Source: JANSWY01 sp965243755 (GTDB lineage Bacteria > Bacteroidota > Bacteroidia > Cytophagales > Cyclobacteriaceae). Taken from it: a stretch of 64,000 bases of DNA. Positions 28,856 through 36,867 of this stretch are shown here, piece after piece; the first letter of the stretch is position 1; each line of letters begins with the position of its first letter. The DNA is taken from assembly GCA_965243755.1 (NCBI GenBank), contig CBDEVW010000003.1, positions 1,947,068 to 2,011,067 of the forward strand, read 5' to 3'. The notes beneath the pieces were generated by a model. That model saw nothing but the letters and a program-made list of their open reading frames with translations, searched no databases and was not told the DNA's origin. The position numbers were made by a program, and so were the translations under genes.

Positions 28856-30745
28856 CTAATCAACCATATATCTTCTGTACCATTTTTGAAAAACATACAG
28901 GGCCCATACCTGGGCGTGGCTATCTCCCGGGTTGAAGGAGTACAATTTTTTTCGAAGCTGCATGATTTTAGTGCTGTTGAAAATTCCCTGATCTTCGAGA
29001 TAGGTTCTATTAAAAAGTGTTGTTTCCAATTCAGCCTTTAGCTGGTTTCTAAACCAACTCAGCAAGGGCACTTCAAATCCCTTTTTCGGACGATTAAACA
29101 ATTCCGTTGGTAAGATTTCCTTATAGGTTTCCTGCAAGATCCTTTTCCTGATCTGATTATTAATTTTATAATTTGAGGGTAGTTTATTTGCAAACTCTAC
29201 TACCTCATGATCCAAAAAAGGCACCCTTACTTCCAATTTGTTAGCCATGCTCATCAAATCGACTTTTGTCAGCATGTCGTTTGGTAACACCAGATGCGTA
29301 TCCGCCCATAGAAAATGATTCATTGATGTTCCCTTGAGGTAACTCAAATACTTTTCCTTTATGTGCGAGTACTCTTCTCCCTGTGTGTTGTTTAGTATTG
29401 GGTTGTTTTTACTATTTAATTGTTGGAAAGTAGCAAGAAACCAATACCTGTCCCGCTCATCAAATCTTAGCATTTTACTAAATCGTTCCAACTGCCTGAT
29501 CATATTTCCTACCTTCCCGGATCTGGATTTTGGCAGTATGGACCACAATGGACGAGCGGCTTTAATTAATTCATGGCTAAAGCTCTTTTTGGTTGCCTTT
29601 AACCAGGCCGCATGTTTGTTGTACCCGGAAAATAATTCATCAGCCCCATCCCCGGAAAGTGCAACTGTTGCATGCTTTCTGGTTTCCTTACTTAGTATAT
29701 AAACCGGTACTGCTGACGAGTCAGCAAAGGGGTCATCGATATAATCCACGATTTCATTCAGATGATTGATCAGGTCGTCCTGGGTCAAAGAAAAGACCGT
29801 GTGATTTGTATTGAACTTCTTTGACACCAGGTTGGCGTAATGGGTTTCATCAAAAAACTTATCATCTCTGTAACCTATGCTAAAAGTATTAAGCTGATCC
29901 ACATGCCTTGAGGCCAATGCCGTGATCACTGATGAATCAATTCCTCCACTCAAAAACGCCCCTATGGGCACATCCGCAACTAACCTGCGCTGAACTGCTT
30001 TGTCCAGTAACTCCTGTAATTGTTTGCTGGCCGATTCATAACTGGAAGCCGATTCATCATCAGCAACAGGCTCTGGGACTTTGTACCATTCTGTTTCTCT
30101 AACAGATTTACCTTTTATTGTAATGGAGTGTCCAGGCCTTAGCTTCTTAATGCCACGAAGCATTGTAAAGGGTGCTGGCAGGTAATTGAGCTCCAGGTAC
30201 ATGCTCAGCGCATCGAAGTTGATTTCCTTCCTGATTCCGTATTCCAGCATCGCTTTCATTTCAGAACCAAACAGAAACTTGTCTTCATCCTGATAATAAA
30301 TTAGTGGCTTTATTCCCATCCTGTCTCTCGCCAGAAACAAGGACTGCTCTTCCTTGTCATAAATGGCAAATGCAAAAAAGCCATTAAGATCGTGCAGACA
30401 CTGTTCTCCTTTGAGCTTATACAGGTTAAGCAATACCTCAGTGTCCGATTCCGACTTAAACTTTACTCCAGCTTGCAAAAGTGGTTGCTTCAGTTCGAGG
30501 TAATTATATATTTCTCCATTAAAAATGATGGTGTATCTACCGGATTCATCCTGCATCGGTTGATGTGCTGCGGGAGACGTATCAATGACAGACAACCTTC
30601 TGTGCCCAAGTCCCACCATGTTATCGAGGTAAGTCTGATGAAAATCCGGTCCTCTCCTGGATAGTGCCCGGGTAGCATTTTCCAGATGAATGAGTTGCAT
30701 TCTCCCAATTTCATTAAATGCCAATATTCCCGTAATGCCACACAT
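28856..30745 (-). CDS. asnB: Asparagine synthase (glutamine-hydrolysing)
   Basis: A 629-residue two-domain enzyme. The N-terminal class II glutaminase domain has catalytic Cys2 (MCGITG), RRGPDF and NGEIYNY. The C-terminal synthetase domain has the PP-loop SGGIDSSV and LSGDGADELFSGY. The length (629, longer than the 554-residue E. coli AsnB) and the sequence type match the amidotransferase family often found with polysaccharide or lipopolysaccharide genes (AsnB/WbpS-like), so the amide acceptor may be aspartate or a sugar acid. It is divergent from the NlpC/P60 lipoprotein. Confidence 0.9.
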   Translation of the reverse strand: MCGITGILAFNEIGRMQLIHLENATRALSRRGPDFHQTYLDNMVGLGHRRLSVIDTSPAAHQPMQDESGRYTIIFNGEIYNYLELKQPLLQAGVKFKSESDTEVLLNLYKLKGEQCLHDLNGFFAFAIYDKEEQSLFLARDRMGIKPLIYYQDEDKFLFGSEMKAMLEYGIRKEINFDALSMYLELNYLPAPFTMLRGIKKLRPGHSITIKGKSVRETEWYKVPEPVADDESASSYESASKQLQELLDKAVQRRLVADVPIGAFLSGGIDSSVITALASRHVDQLNTFSIGYRDDKFFDETHYANLVSKKFNTNHTVFSLTQDDLINHLNEIVDYIDDPFADSSAVPVYILSKETRKHATVALSGDGADELFSGYNKHAAWLKATKKSFSHELIKAARPLWSILPKSRSGKVGNMIRQLERFSKMLRFDERDRYWFLATFQQLNSKNNPILNNTQGEEYSHIKEKYLSYLKGTSMNHFLWADTHLVLPNDMLTKVDLMSMANKLEVRVPFLDHEVVEFANKLPSNYKINNQIRKRILQETYKEILPTELFNRPKKGFEVPLLSWFRNQLKAELETTLFNRTYLEDQGIFNSTKIMQLRKKLYSFNPGDSHAQVWALYVFQKWYRRYMVD

Positions 30746-30799
30746 TATTAAATGATTATTGCGTTATTTTGAAGTAGCTAATATAGATCGAATTGTACA

Positions 30800-31288
30800 A
30801 TGAGAAATAAATTCCTGCAGGCTATTAATATTATTTGTCTGTCTCTTACATTAAGCATTCTGTTTTCATCATGTGCCGCCGGAAAGAAAGTCAGAAATTC
30901 TCAAATAGAAAAAGTAATCGCCTCCGCCAGGGCCTACTCAGGGACTCCTTATAAATGGGGCGGTACCACCAGAAAAGGGATCGATTGCTCCGGTTTGGTC
31001 TGTAATGCTTACAGCAGCGTCAATATTAAGCTACCCAGATCGGCCCAGGAACAAGGTAAAGTTGGTAAAAGTGTGGAATTAGCAGCCATTAAAGAGGGAG
31101 ATCTGGTGATATTTAAAACTAAAGGCAAAGACGGTGGCAGAAACTGGCATACAGGAATAGTTACTGAGGTGGTCAACGAAAATAAAGTCATGTTTATACA
31201 TGCTTCAAGCTCAAAAGGCGTGATGGAGTCCAATCTGATGAGCGATTACTGGATCAAGAGGTTCAAAAAAGCCCGCAGGATCATTTAG
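30800..31288 (+). CDS. NlpC/P60 peptidoglycan hydrolase, lipoprotein
   Basis: A 162-residue C40-family cysteine peptidase that cuts peptide stems of peptidoglycan. The lipobox LFSSC places the acylated cysteine at C25. The catalytic triad is complete: C63 in GIDCSGLV, H117 in NWHTGI and H134 in FIHASSSKG. It is a single domain with no SH3 module. A terminator overlaps its stop codon. Confidence 0.93.
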   Translation: MRNKFLQAINIICLSLTLSILFSSCAAGKKVRNSQIEKVIASARAYSGTPYKWGGTTRKGIDCSGLVCNAYSSVNIKLPRSAQEQGKVGKSVELAAIKEGDLVIFKTKGKDGGRNWHTGIVTEVVNENKVMFIHASSSKGVMESNLMSDYWIKRFKKARRII

Positions 31289-31303
31289 ATTCTGCAGGCC
31301 CTT
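31270..31303. terminator. Convergent terminator between the NlpC lipoprotein and the haloperoxidase-like gene
   Basis: The inverted repeat GCAGGATC / GATTCTGC is extended by GCC/GGC. It encloses the NlpC stop and is followed by a T-rich stretch on the plus strand. The T-run is weaker than that of the other terminators. Confidence 0.55.
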
Positions 31304-31313
31304 TGTTTTAGTG

Positions 31314-33524
31314 CTAGTTAATGATAAACTTCTGGACAGTATTATAATTTCTGGCGCTTATTCGTAATGTATAAATTCCTTCAGAGACACCGGATGTTTT
31401 AATGGTAAAGAATGATTGGGTGGCTGGTTTCCTGATCAACTCCCTCCTCATTACTTTGCCTTCCAGGTCAATGATCTCCACATCATACGCAGACTGATTG
31501 CCATTAACATGTATGGTTAAATCTGCCCCAGACGCTACCGGATTGGGAAAAACAAGAAGTTCAGGTTTTTCTGTAGGGGTGGATGTAACCGTATGGTTAA
31601 AGTATTCATCAGCTTTTTCGAATGCATCTATACCAATTTCAATGCCCATCAATCTACCAGGTATATCATCTGCCGGTGGGTGAATGCCACCCCATATTCT
31701 GGATAAGCTGGTTTGATCTGATGCGTCTCTGTAAGTAGCCCATTGAAGTTTTACGTCCACACTAGGTCCTTCTTCAAATACCAGGAATTCATTTTTCTTT
31801 GCAATAAACTCTCCCATTCCTCCAGGGAAATACTCATCTCCAGTAAACATTGTAAGCACTTCTGCTGCAGCCCTCGAAAATGTAGAGTGGCCGGAAACAT
31901 AGCCTGCGAAGGGAGGAGTAACAAATGTTGGTCGTTGGTAAGGCCACCAGTTTTCAGCTAAAATCCATCCCACTCCTGCTTCGTCAGTATCTGGGTCAGC
32001 AATGAAATCGGGACCTTTCCAGGCATATAGTTTGATTTTTCCTACATTTTCATTGGATGCTCCGGCAAGAGGATCTCCTGCCTCCACCAATTCAATATAG
32101 CCATCTATCAATGGAATTCCCCTTGGGTCGTATGATGGTAGTGTCTGGTCTGTGCATTGCCCCTGGTCAGCCATATAACGGATTGCAGATACAGGACGCA
32201 GGTAATCATAGTATCCTTTCACTCCCCATGCAGAAATGGCACAATCATGTACAGCACCTGCAAGTGCAAGGTAAGATTTTACGTCCCATTCCAGGTCGTC
32301 AAGAGGCTCACCCTGTCCCTTATATTGTTTGGTACACATTGGGTGATCACTCACATAATTTAATATGGTAAACCAGTGTCCCGGAGGAGTCTCTGAATCC
32401 GGTCCGTCTGCCCAGAATTCCGCCAACACCCTACCGTAATCGCCGCGAGGAACTGATTGAGTTTCGTAAGGCTGGTTGGTAACCGGATTTAATTCATGTC
32501 CAATGCTTGGGTCTCCCCCATCATAGAAATCATAAAAATCATAATGTCCATCAAATGAAGTGGGCAAATCTGGTACTTTCCCGATGGACCTGGGAGAAAT
32601 ATCCCACATCACGCCATCAGATGGATCCAGGTGACTGGACCAGACAGCCACCAATGCAAATCCCCATTTGTAGGGATTCATTTCTTCGGTGCTCTCATCA
32701 TCAATATAAGGAGGTTGCCCCGGGTCATGATAGGTCCACCAATCTTCTCCGTCTCTTTGATGGATATCAAGATCATTCGAATTCAATGCAAAACCGACCA
32801 CTCTACCCCATTCAGGGCTTAGAAACTCAGGTGCTATAGGAATTTCATTACCCGATTGATCGATGAACGTTTCCAGCGCTAATGGTTGCCAACGGTTTGG
32901 GTCAGTCATGTCCGGATTCCCTGGCTCATGGGGCTTCAGAGGATCATTTACGGGCTGATAGATTTGGTTAGTATATTCAAACTGTTCGTTTGAACCATCT
33001 GTAAATCCAAACTCAATTATTTTTTCAGCAAGATAATTTCCTAGTGCTGCGGGTTCGTTTGTCTCCTGGTAGTTTGTTGCATCAAATGTTGCGTCATATC
33101 CGAGTTCTGCAAATAATTCATTGATTGAAGTCAATGTTTCTTCTGAACCCGGGGAAAATGCAAATCTGTGTCGCAATAACCTGTAAGCGGCATAGCTCAT
33201 GGTTTCTTCCCTGGCTGCTTCAATATCCGCTGGTGCTATAATACCACTGAATGGACAATTAAAGCCACCAAATGACTTGCCAAGAAAAACTGTTTCGGCA
33301 TTATCATCATAAGCAGCCCAGGAGTCGTATAATGCAATGGAAGTATGAAACAAATTTCTGGCATGAACAGTAGGCCTGGCAAAATCATTTCTGATAGCAT
33401 GCAACAATTGTTCATTCCATTCTCTGGCCACTGAGTGTTCTTGTGCGGAGACATTCAGGCAAAAAATAAAGCTCATCACAAAAAATAGAGCATACCTAAC
33501 ACCTCCAGTTTTCCTATTCCTCAT
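31314..33524 (-). CDS. Vanadium-dependent haloperoxidase/PAP2-like protein with T9SS sorting domain
   Basis: A 736-residue secreted protein with a signal peptide (about 1-28, ending SAQ). The phosphate/vanadate-binding motifs of the PAP2/vanadium chloroperoxidase superfamily are present: DYLRPVSAIRY, GYVSGHSTFSRA and SRIWGGIHPPADD (SRxxxGxHxxxD, with the axial histidine). The last about 80 residues (FPNPVASGADL...GIYTLRIS...QKFIIN) are a type A T9SS sorting domain, so the protein is predicted to go to the surface via PorU/PorV. Whether it halogenates or dephosphorylates cannot be told from sequence. A TACTTTTG element lies 26 bp upstream. Confidence 0.85.
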   Translation of the reverse strand: MRNRKTGGVRYALFFVMSFIFCLNVSAQEHSVAREWNEQLLHAIRNDFARPTVHARNLFHTSIALYDSWAAYDDNAETVFLGKSFGGFNCPFSGIIAPADIEAAREETMSYAAYRLLRHRFAFSPGSEETLTSINELFAELGYDATFDATNYQETNEPAALGNYLAEKIIEFGFTDGSNEQFEYTNQIYQPVNDPLKPHEPGNPDMTDPNRWQPLALETFIDQSGNEIPIAPEFLSPEWGRVVGFALNSNDLDIHQRDGEDWWTYHDPGQPPYIDDESTEEMNPYKWGFALVAVWSSHLDPSDGVMWDISPRSIGKVPDLPTSFDGHYDFYDFYDGGDPSIGHELNPVTNQPYETQSVPRGDYGRVLAEFWADGPDSETPPGHWFTILNYVSDHPMCTKQYKGQGEPLDDLEWDVKSYLALAGAVHDCAISAWGVKGYYDYLRPVSAIRYMADQGQCTDQTLPSYDPRGIPLIDGYIELVEAGDPLAGASNENVGKIKLYAWKGPDFIADPDTDEAGVGWILAENWWPYQRPTFVTPPFAGYVSGHSTFSRAAAEVLTMFTGDEYFPGGMGEFIAKKNEFLVFEEGPSVDVKLQWATYRDASDQTSLSRIWGGIHPPADDIPGRLMGIEIGIDAFEKADEYFNHTVTSTPTEKPELLVFPNPVASGADLTIHVNGNQSAYDVEIIDLEGKVMRRELIRKPATQSFFTIKTSGVSEGIYTLRISARNYNTVQKFIIN

Positions 33525-33549
33525 CTTGTTGTGTATTTAAAAATTGTTT

Positions 33550-33557
33550 CAAAAGTA
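33550..33557 (-). promoter_or_regulatory. Predicted -7 element (TACTTTTG) of the haloperoxidase-like gene
   Basis: The minus-strand TACTTTTG matches TAnnTTTG, ending 25 bp before the ATG at 33524. No -33 match is seen. Confidence 0.4.
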
Positions 33558-33647
33558 TATATTTCAATGGAATATTCCTGATAAAATTTGTCACGCTGAT
33601 TACATCCCTATTGACCCTGATTATTTGTGGTTGGTTGCCCATTAAAA

Positions 33648-33672
33648 TAAAAAAGCCGCAAAAGCGGCTTTA
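33648..33672 (-). terminator. Intrinsic terminator of the small barrel protein gene
   Basis: AAAGCCGC-TTTT-GCGGCTTT on the minus strand is followed by TTTATTTT, 22 bp past the stop at 33694. Confidence 0.85.
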
Positions 33673-33693
33673 TATTCTTTCCCTTAATAATTT

Positions 33694-34143
33694 TTACCGG
33701 GCCCCAACGAAACTGAATCTGGCAGTGATGCCCCAGTTGTTGGTAAGAAAGTCTCCTTCGGTTAATATCAACGAAGGTCTCCAGTCCAGCCCCACGGTCA
33801 ACGGAAAATCAAAGGTGTATTCCATACCGAAATTTCCAGCGGCACCAATTTCCAGTTGATCCCCAAACCACAGTTCCGGACCTACACCAGGGTATATTTT
33901 AAATCCCTCAACCTCTCCGTCAAGCTTGAACATCCAGTCGAAATAAGCGGCCACACCGAAAGTATCGCTGATGTATACAGTTGGGTGTAATCGTGGTTTT
34001 GCTGCAATTGGCAAGGTGGCATCAAAGGCAAATTGGTCACCAGCCCTGACACCCAATTCAAAAGCAGTCTGGGCCTTAGCCTCCTGCCAGCTACAAATAG
34101 TAAGGATAAATAATGCAAATAGGGATAATAGTCGTATTTTCAT
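33694..34143 (-). CDS. Small outer-membrane beta-barrel protein
   Basis: A 149-residue protein with a signal peptide (1-24, ending AKAQ) and alternating amphipathic strands with glycine/aromatic turns (GVAAYFDWMFKL, YPGVGPELWFGD, WGITARFSF) that suggest an 8-stranded barrel of the OmpA/OmpX-like class. The function is unknown. It stands alone with its own terminator. About 200 bp without a gene lie upstream before tRNA-Ala. Confidence 0.7.
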   Translation of the reverse strand: MKIRLLSLFALFILTICSWQEAKAQTAFELGVRAGDQFAFDATLPIAAKPRLHPTVYISDTFGVAAYFDWMFKLDGEVEGFKIYPGVGPELWFGDQLEIGAAGNFGMEYTFDFPLTVGLDWRPSLILTEGDFLTNNWGITARFSFVGAR

Positions 34144-34320
34144 GTTTTTGCAAAGTTTTGATTGATCAGTTTAAATTGATTAAACAAATTCTGAATAGAA
34201 AGATATTCATTTGTAATCAGTAATAAGTAGTTGCAGGGTGAATTTAGTTGAATACAATTTTTACCGCAATGATCAGCCTAAATTTCCTTTGGTGTTTTTT
34301 AATATTCTATTTCAAAAAAC

Positions 34321-34328
34321 TATATTTG
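34321..34328 (+). promoter_or_regulatory. Predicted tRNA-Ala -7 element (TATATTTG)
   Basis: TATATTTG matches TAnnTTTG, 17 bp before the mature tRNA 5' end. The -33 region is only a T-run. Confidence 0.5.
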
Positions 34329-34345
34329 CTTTCTTTTCACACCAA

Positions 34346-34419
34346 GGGGCTATAGCTCAGCTGGCTAGAGCGCTACACTGGCAGTGTAGAGGCCGGGGGT
34401 TCGAATCCCCCTAGCTCCA
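34346..34419 (+). tRNA. tRNA-Ala (anticodon GGC)
   Basis: A 74-nt cloverleaf. The acceptor stem GGGGCTA/TAGCTCC contains the G3-U70 identity pair of alanine tRNAs. The anticodon loop CTGGCAG gives GGC, and the T-arm is GGGGG-TTCGAAT-CCCCC. CCA is not encoded. The 3' end is the left border of the accessory islet. Confidence 0.96.
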
Positions 34420-34725
34420 CTTGATGACAGCTTTTATTGTGCTGAACCATCTGTTGTAATACCATCATAAACCAAAACTGGATTTTCAGAGAAACTGGAA
34501 AGATAAATCCACGTTGGAGTGGGTGGGTTTTGGGTCTACTTATCTCATCTTTTGCCTGGGCCTAGCAAAAGGTATGACGAGATAGCCCCAAGGCTACTTT
34601 ATGTGATCCATGTGCTGAGTGGAACAAATACTTATGGAACATCCTGGCGTGATCTTTTGTTTGACGACTGATGACGAACTCCGCTTTACCTGCGTGGGTA
34701 CTGTATTTTTAAAAGTCAAATAACA
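34420..34725. other. 306-bp stretch with no recognisable gene
   Basis: Between tRNA-Ala and the PIN gene I see no ORF longer than about 40 codons, no hairpin followed by a T-run, and no repeat other than the tRNA-end copy. It may be debris of past insertions. Confidence 0.5.
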
Positions 34726-35217
34726 TTAGGGAAAATCTTGCCACTTTTTAATCATGCTTTCACATTTGGAAATAGGTAGCCGTTTGTTGTAATTCATTAA
34801 TGACTGAAGTTTTGTAATTCCATCATGACTCTTAATGTTTGAATTGGTTACCATTTGATCAATAATCCATAAAACTCCATGAACTTCAAAACCCTGCTTT
34901 TCCAAAGTCTTACGAAGCAAGTTATCTCCTGTTAAGACTCCCGATTTTAAAGCAATGGCATGGTGTATTACTGATGTGTCAGCAATTGATAAACCAGGTG
35001 AAAGTGAACTGGCCAAATCTTCTAGTACGCTCACATCTTGAGTATTTAGAATCGTTAAACTTTCAAATGATATTAGAACTGACTGCTGGTCATCTTCAAG
35101 TTCACTGATTACTTCCACACTTGTGTACAATTCAATCTTCATTTCAAAGAATTGATTTATCAGGTCTGTGTAGAAAAGGTCAATGAAAATATTGGCGTCA
35201 GTAACAGCAAGTTTCAA
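34726..35217 (-). CDS. PIN-domain ribonuclease (toxin-like)
   Basis: A 163-residue VapC-like PIN protein. All four acidic metal-binding residues are present: D7 (TDANIFIDL), E39 (ISELED), D80 (IADTSVIH) and D98 (LTGDNLL). PIN toxins cleave tRNA, rRNA or mRNA (established). The ATG overlaps the stop of the upstream XRE-ImmA/IrrE gene (ATGA), so both are translated from one message. The intact active site argues that it is functional. It is slightly longer than a classical VapC (about 130 residues). Confidence 0.85.
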   Translation of the reverse strand: MKLAVTDANIFIDLFYTDLINQFFEMKIELYTSVEVISELEDDQQSVLISFESLTILNTQDVSVLEDLASSLSPGLSIADTSVIHHAIALKSGVLTGDNLLRKTLEKQGFEVHGVLWIIDQMVTNSNIKSHDGITKLQSLMNYNKRLPISKCESMIKKWQDFP

Positions 35218-36266
35218 GCTTCAACTTCATTTAAATGATTGCGGAATTCAGCAAGTTTCTGATTTGATAATGCAGCAGCCTTACTCATTGAAACTATTTC
35301 TTCAGCAACTGCTCTTAATAATAGTTGGAAAAAGCGAGATCCTGATTCATCACCCTTGTAGTCTCCAGGTTCTTTCTTACGGTATCCTAATTTGCTAAAG
35401 GTCTTAAAAAATTCCTGATAAGTAGATTGAGAAATTAGATCCAAATTTCGTGCTCTAGCCATTATTGCTTGCATAGATATTCCGAAATTCTCCTTCATTA
35501 TCATGAGTTCCTTAATAAATACATTTGATCTATGTGCTCCGAACTCATCAATAAAGACTTGTTTAGGTATCAGCATTGCGCCAGCAAAAGAATGGCATAA
35601 TTTCTCAATTTCCTTTTCTTCAAATGTATTGTCTGGAAACTTCAGAAGAAGATGTGCCAATTCATGTAGAGCAGTAAACCTTTTTCTAAATTTTTGCATG
35701 TTCTTATTGAGCACTATGGTAGGAACTCCATTAGCATAGGTTGACAAGCCATCAAAACCATCCTCTACATCAATCTCGAACACCTTGATTTCATGGTCTT
35801 CCAGGAGTTCAATAACATTAGGTATGCTATTGGTACCAATGTCCCACTTTTCTCTGAGTTTACTGGTAGCCAATTCAATATCCTCACCACTTTTAATTAA
35901 AATGTTTGATATAGGATTCTTAAATGGCTTGTCAATCCCTAAAAGACCCTCCAATTCAAAATATCTTTCTAGAAAATCTACAGTATTGGCCTTTATCTGA
36001 TCAATATCTTTCGCTGAAAGTCTTTTTAATTTCCTGAATTCAATATTCTCTAATTTGATCTTCTCACTTCTATAGAAATAGTCAGGTCGAACATTTAGTA
36101 CATTACTCAATGCAATCAAAATTTCTGATGAAGGTTTCATATCACCTTGTTCATACTTGCCAATTGCCTGCTTGGTGACTATGTTGTTCATTCTATTAGC
36201 CAAATCCTGCATGGATAACCCATTCATTTTTCTAGCCTTATTTAGCCTTTGACCGAAGCTCTTCAT
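35214..36266 (-). CDS. XRE-family regulator fused to ImmA/IrrE metallopeptidase
   Basis: A 350-residue protein. Residues about 5-60 form an XRE helix-turn-helix (LNKARKMNGLSMQDLANRM...TKQAIGKYEQGDMKPSSEIL). Residues about 145-290 form an ImmA/IrrE zinc-peptidase domain with HELAH (H201, E202, H205). Family members cleave partner repressors upon a signal (ImmR by ImmA, DdrO by IrrE). Here, as in other HTH-ImmA/IrrE plus PIN pairs, it is the likely antitoxin/regulator of the downstream PIN protein. An inverted repeat containing its promoter lies 40 bp upstream and is a good autoregulatory operator. Confidence 0.88.
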   Translation of the reverse strand: MKSFGQRLNKARKMNGLSMQDLANRMNNIVTKQAIGKYEQGDMKPSSEILIALSNVLNVRPDYFYRSEKIKLENIEFRKLKRLSAKDIDQIKANTVDFLERYFELEGLLGIDKPFKNPISNILIKSGEDIELATSKLREKWDIGTNSIPNVIELLEDHEIKVFEIDVEDGFDGLSTYANGVPTIVLNKNMQKFRKRFTALHELAHLLLKFPDNTFEEKEIEKLCHSFAGAMLIPKQVFIDEFGAHRSNVFIKELMIMKENFGISMQAIMARARNLDLISQSTYQEFFKTFSKLGYRKKEPGDYKGDESGSRFFQLLLRAVAEEIVSMSKAAALSNQKLAEFRNHLNEVEA

Positions 36267-36305
36267 TGTTTTGCTGTATTAATGTGATTCTCCTAATGCA
36301 TACGA

Positions 36306-36344
36306 GGTTGACAAAAATATGTTTTATTCGAAACTTTGTCAACC
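36306..36344 (-). promoter_or_regulatory. Promoter embedded in an inverted repeat upstream of the XRE-ImmA/IrrE-PIN operon
   Basis: GGTTGACAAA and TTTGTCAACC form perfect 10-bp arms spaced by 19 bp. On the minus strand the distal arm contains the -33 TTG (36340-36342) and the proximal arm ends the -7 TATTTTTG (36312-36319), separated by 20 bp. A dimeric XRE protein bound to both arms would cover the promoter. Confidence 0.65.
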
Positions 36345-36359
36345 GCATACCGTTCATTA

Positions 36360-36524
36360 AAGCATGTTTTGTAATAAAATCTGACTTCCAAAGCACACCA
36401 CATTACACATCTCCCTCAACCTACTTCTCACTCTAAGTCCATATACTTCCTCAATGTCCTGGCTATCTAAATTAGTGGTGATGTGGGTGATCATCTTTTG
36501 GGAGATGAAGTGATCGTATCTTGA
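36360..36524 (-). pseudogene. C-terminal remnant of a DnaC/IstB-like P-loop ATPase
   Basis: A frame of about 55 codons reads SRYDHFISQKMITHITTN, then LDSQDIEEVYGLRVRSRLRE and MCNVV. This matches by eye the end of the DnaC-like helicase-loader ATPases of Bacteroidota (xTTNL...YGxRVRSRxREMxN). No Walker A or B region precedes it: upstream of 36524 the similarity stops where the plus-strand membrane-protein gene begins. It is therefore a truncated fragment, a sign of past rearrangement in the islet. Confidence 0.5.
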
Positions 36525-36528
36525 TAAG

Positions 36529-36867
36529 ATGAATAAAATTAATTTCAATAAGCAAATTCTGTGGATATCCCTTGCACTTGGCGCCTTCATGTACATGTTT
36601 TTTTATACCTTTTTCATAGGTATAAAGGGAGGAGATTTTTTCACCAAACATAATTTATTTGTTTTCCCTGGATCGTTCTACTATTCATTTGGATTAGTGA
36701 TTGGGTGGCTAGCATTAGACTTTCCAAGTAAAAAGCTTTGGAAGGCACCAATTATTGGACACCTGATTTATTTCTTTCTCAAGCTGTTCATATCTGTGTA
36801 TTTTGGCTTCTTCTATTTACCAGTTTTTCTAATTATTTCTTTAAAACGATCTTTGAGCAAATCGTGA
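36529..36867 (+). CDS. Small membrane protein of unknown function
   Basis: A 112-residue protein with three or four hydrophobic segments (about 12-30, 48-65, 75-92 and 92-106) and a short basic C-terminus (LKRSLSKS). I do not recognise a family. Its TGA overlaps the GTG start of the aspartyl-protease gene (GTGA), so the two are translationally coupled and probably work together in the membrane. Confidence 0.6.
   Translation: MNKINFNKQILWISLALGAFMYMFFYTFFIGIKGGDFFTKHNLFVFPGSFYYSFGLVIGWLALDFPSKKLWKAPIIGHLIYFFLKLFISVYFGFFYLPVFLIISLKRSLSKS

Noticed and set aside
36738..36863. Extended start of the aspartyl protease
   Set aside because: It would overlap the membrane-protein gene by 130 bp. The GTG at 36864 overlaps the stop in the usual coupled manner and precedes the membrane anchor.
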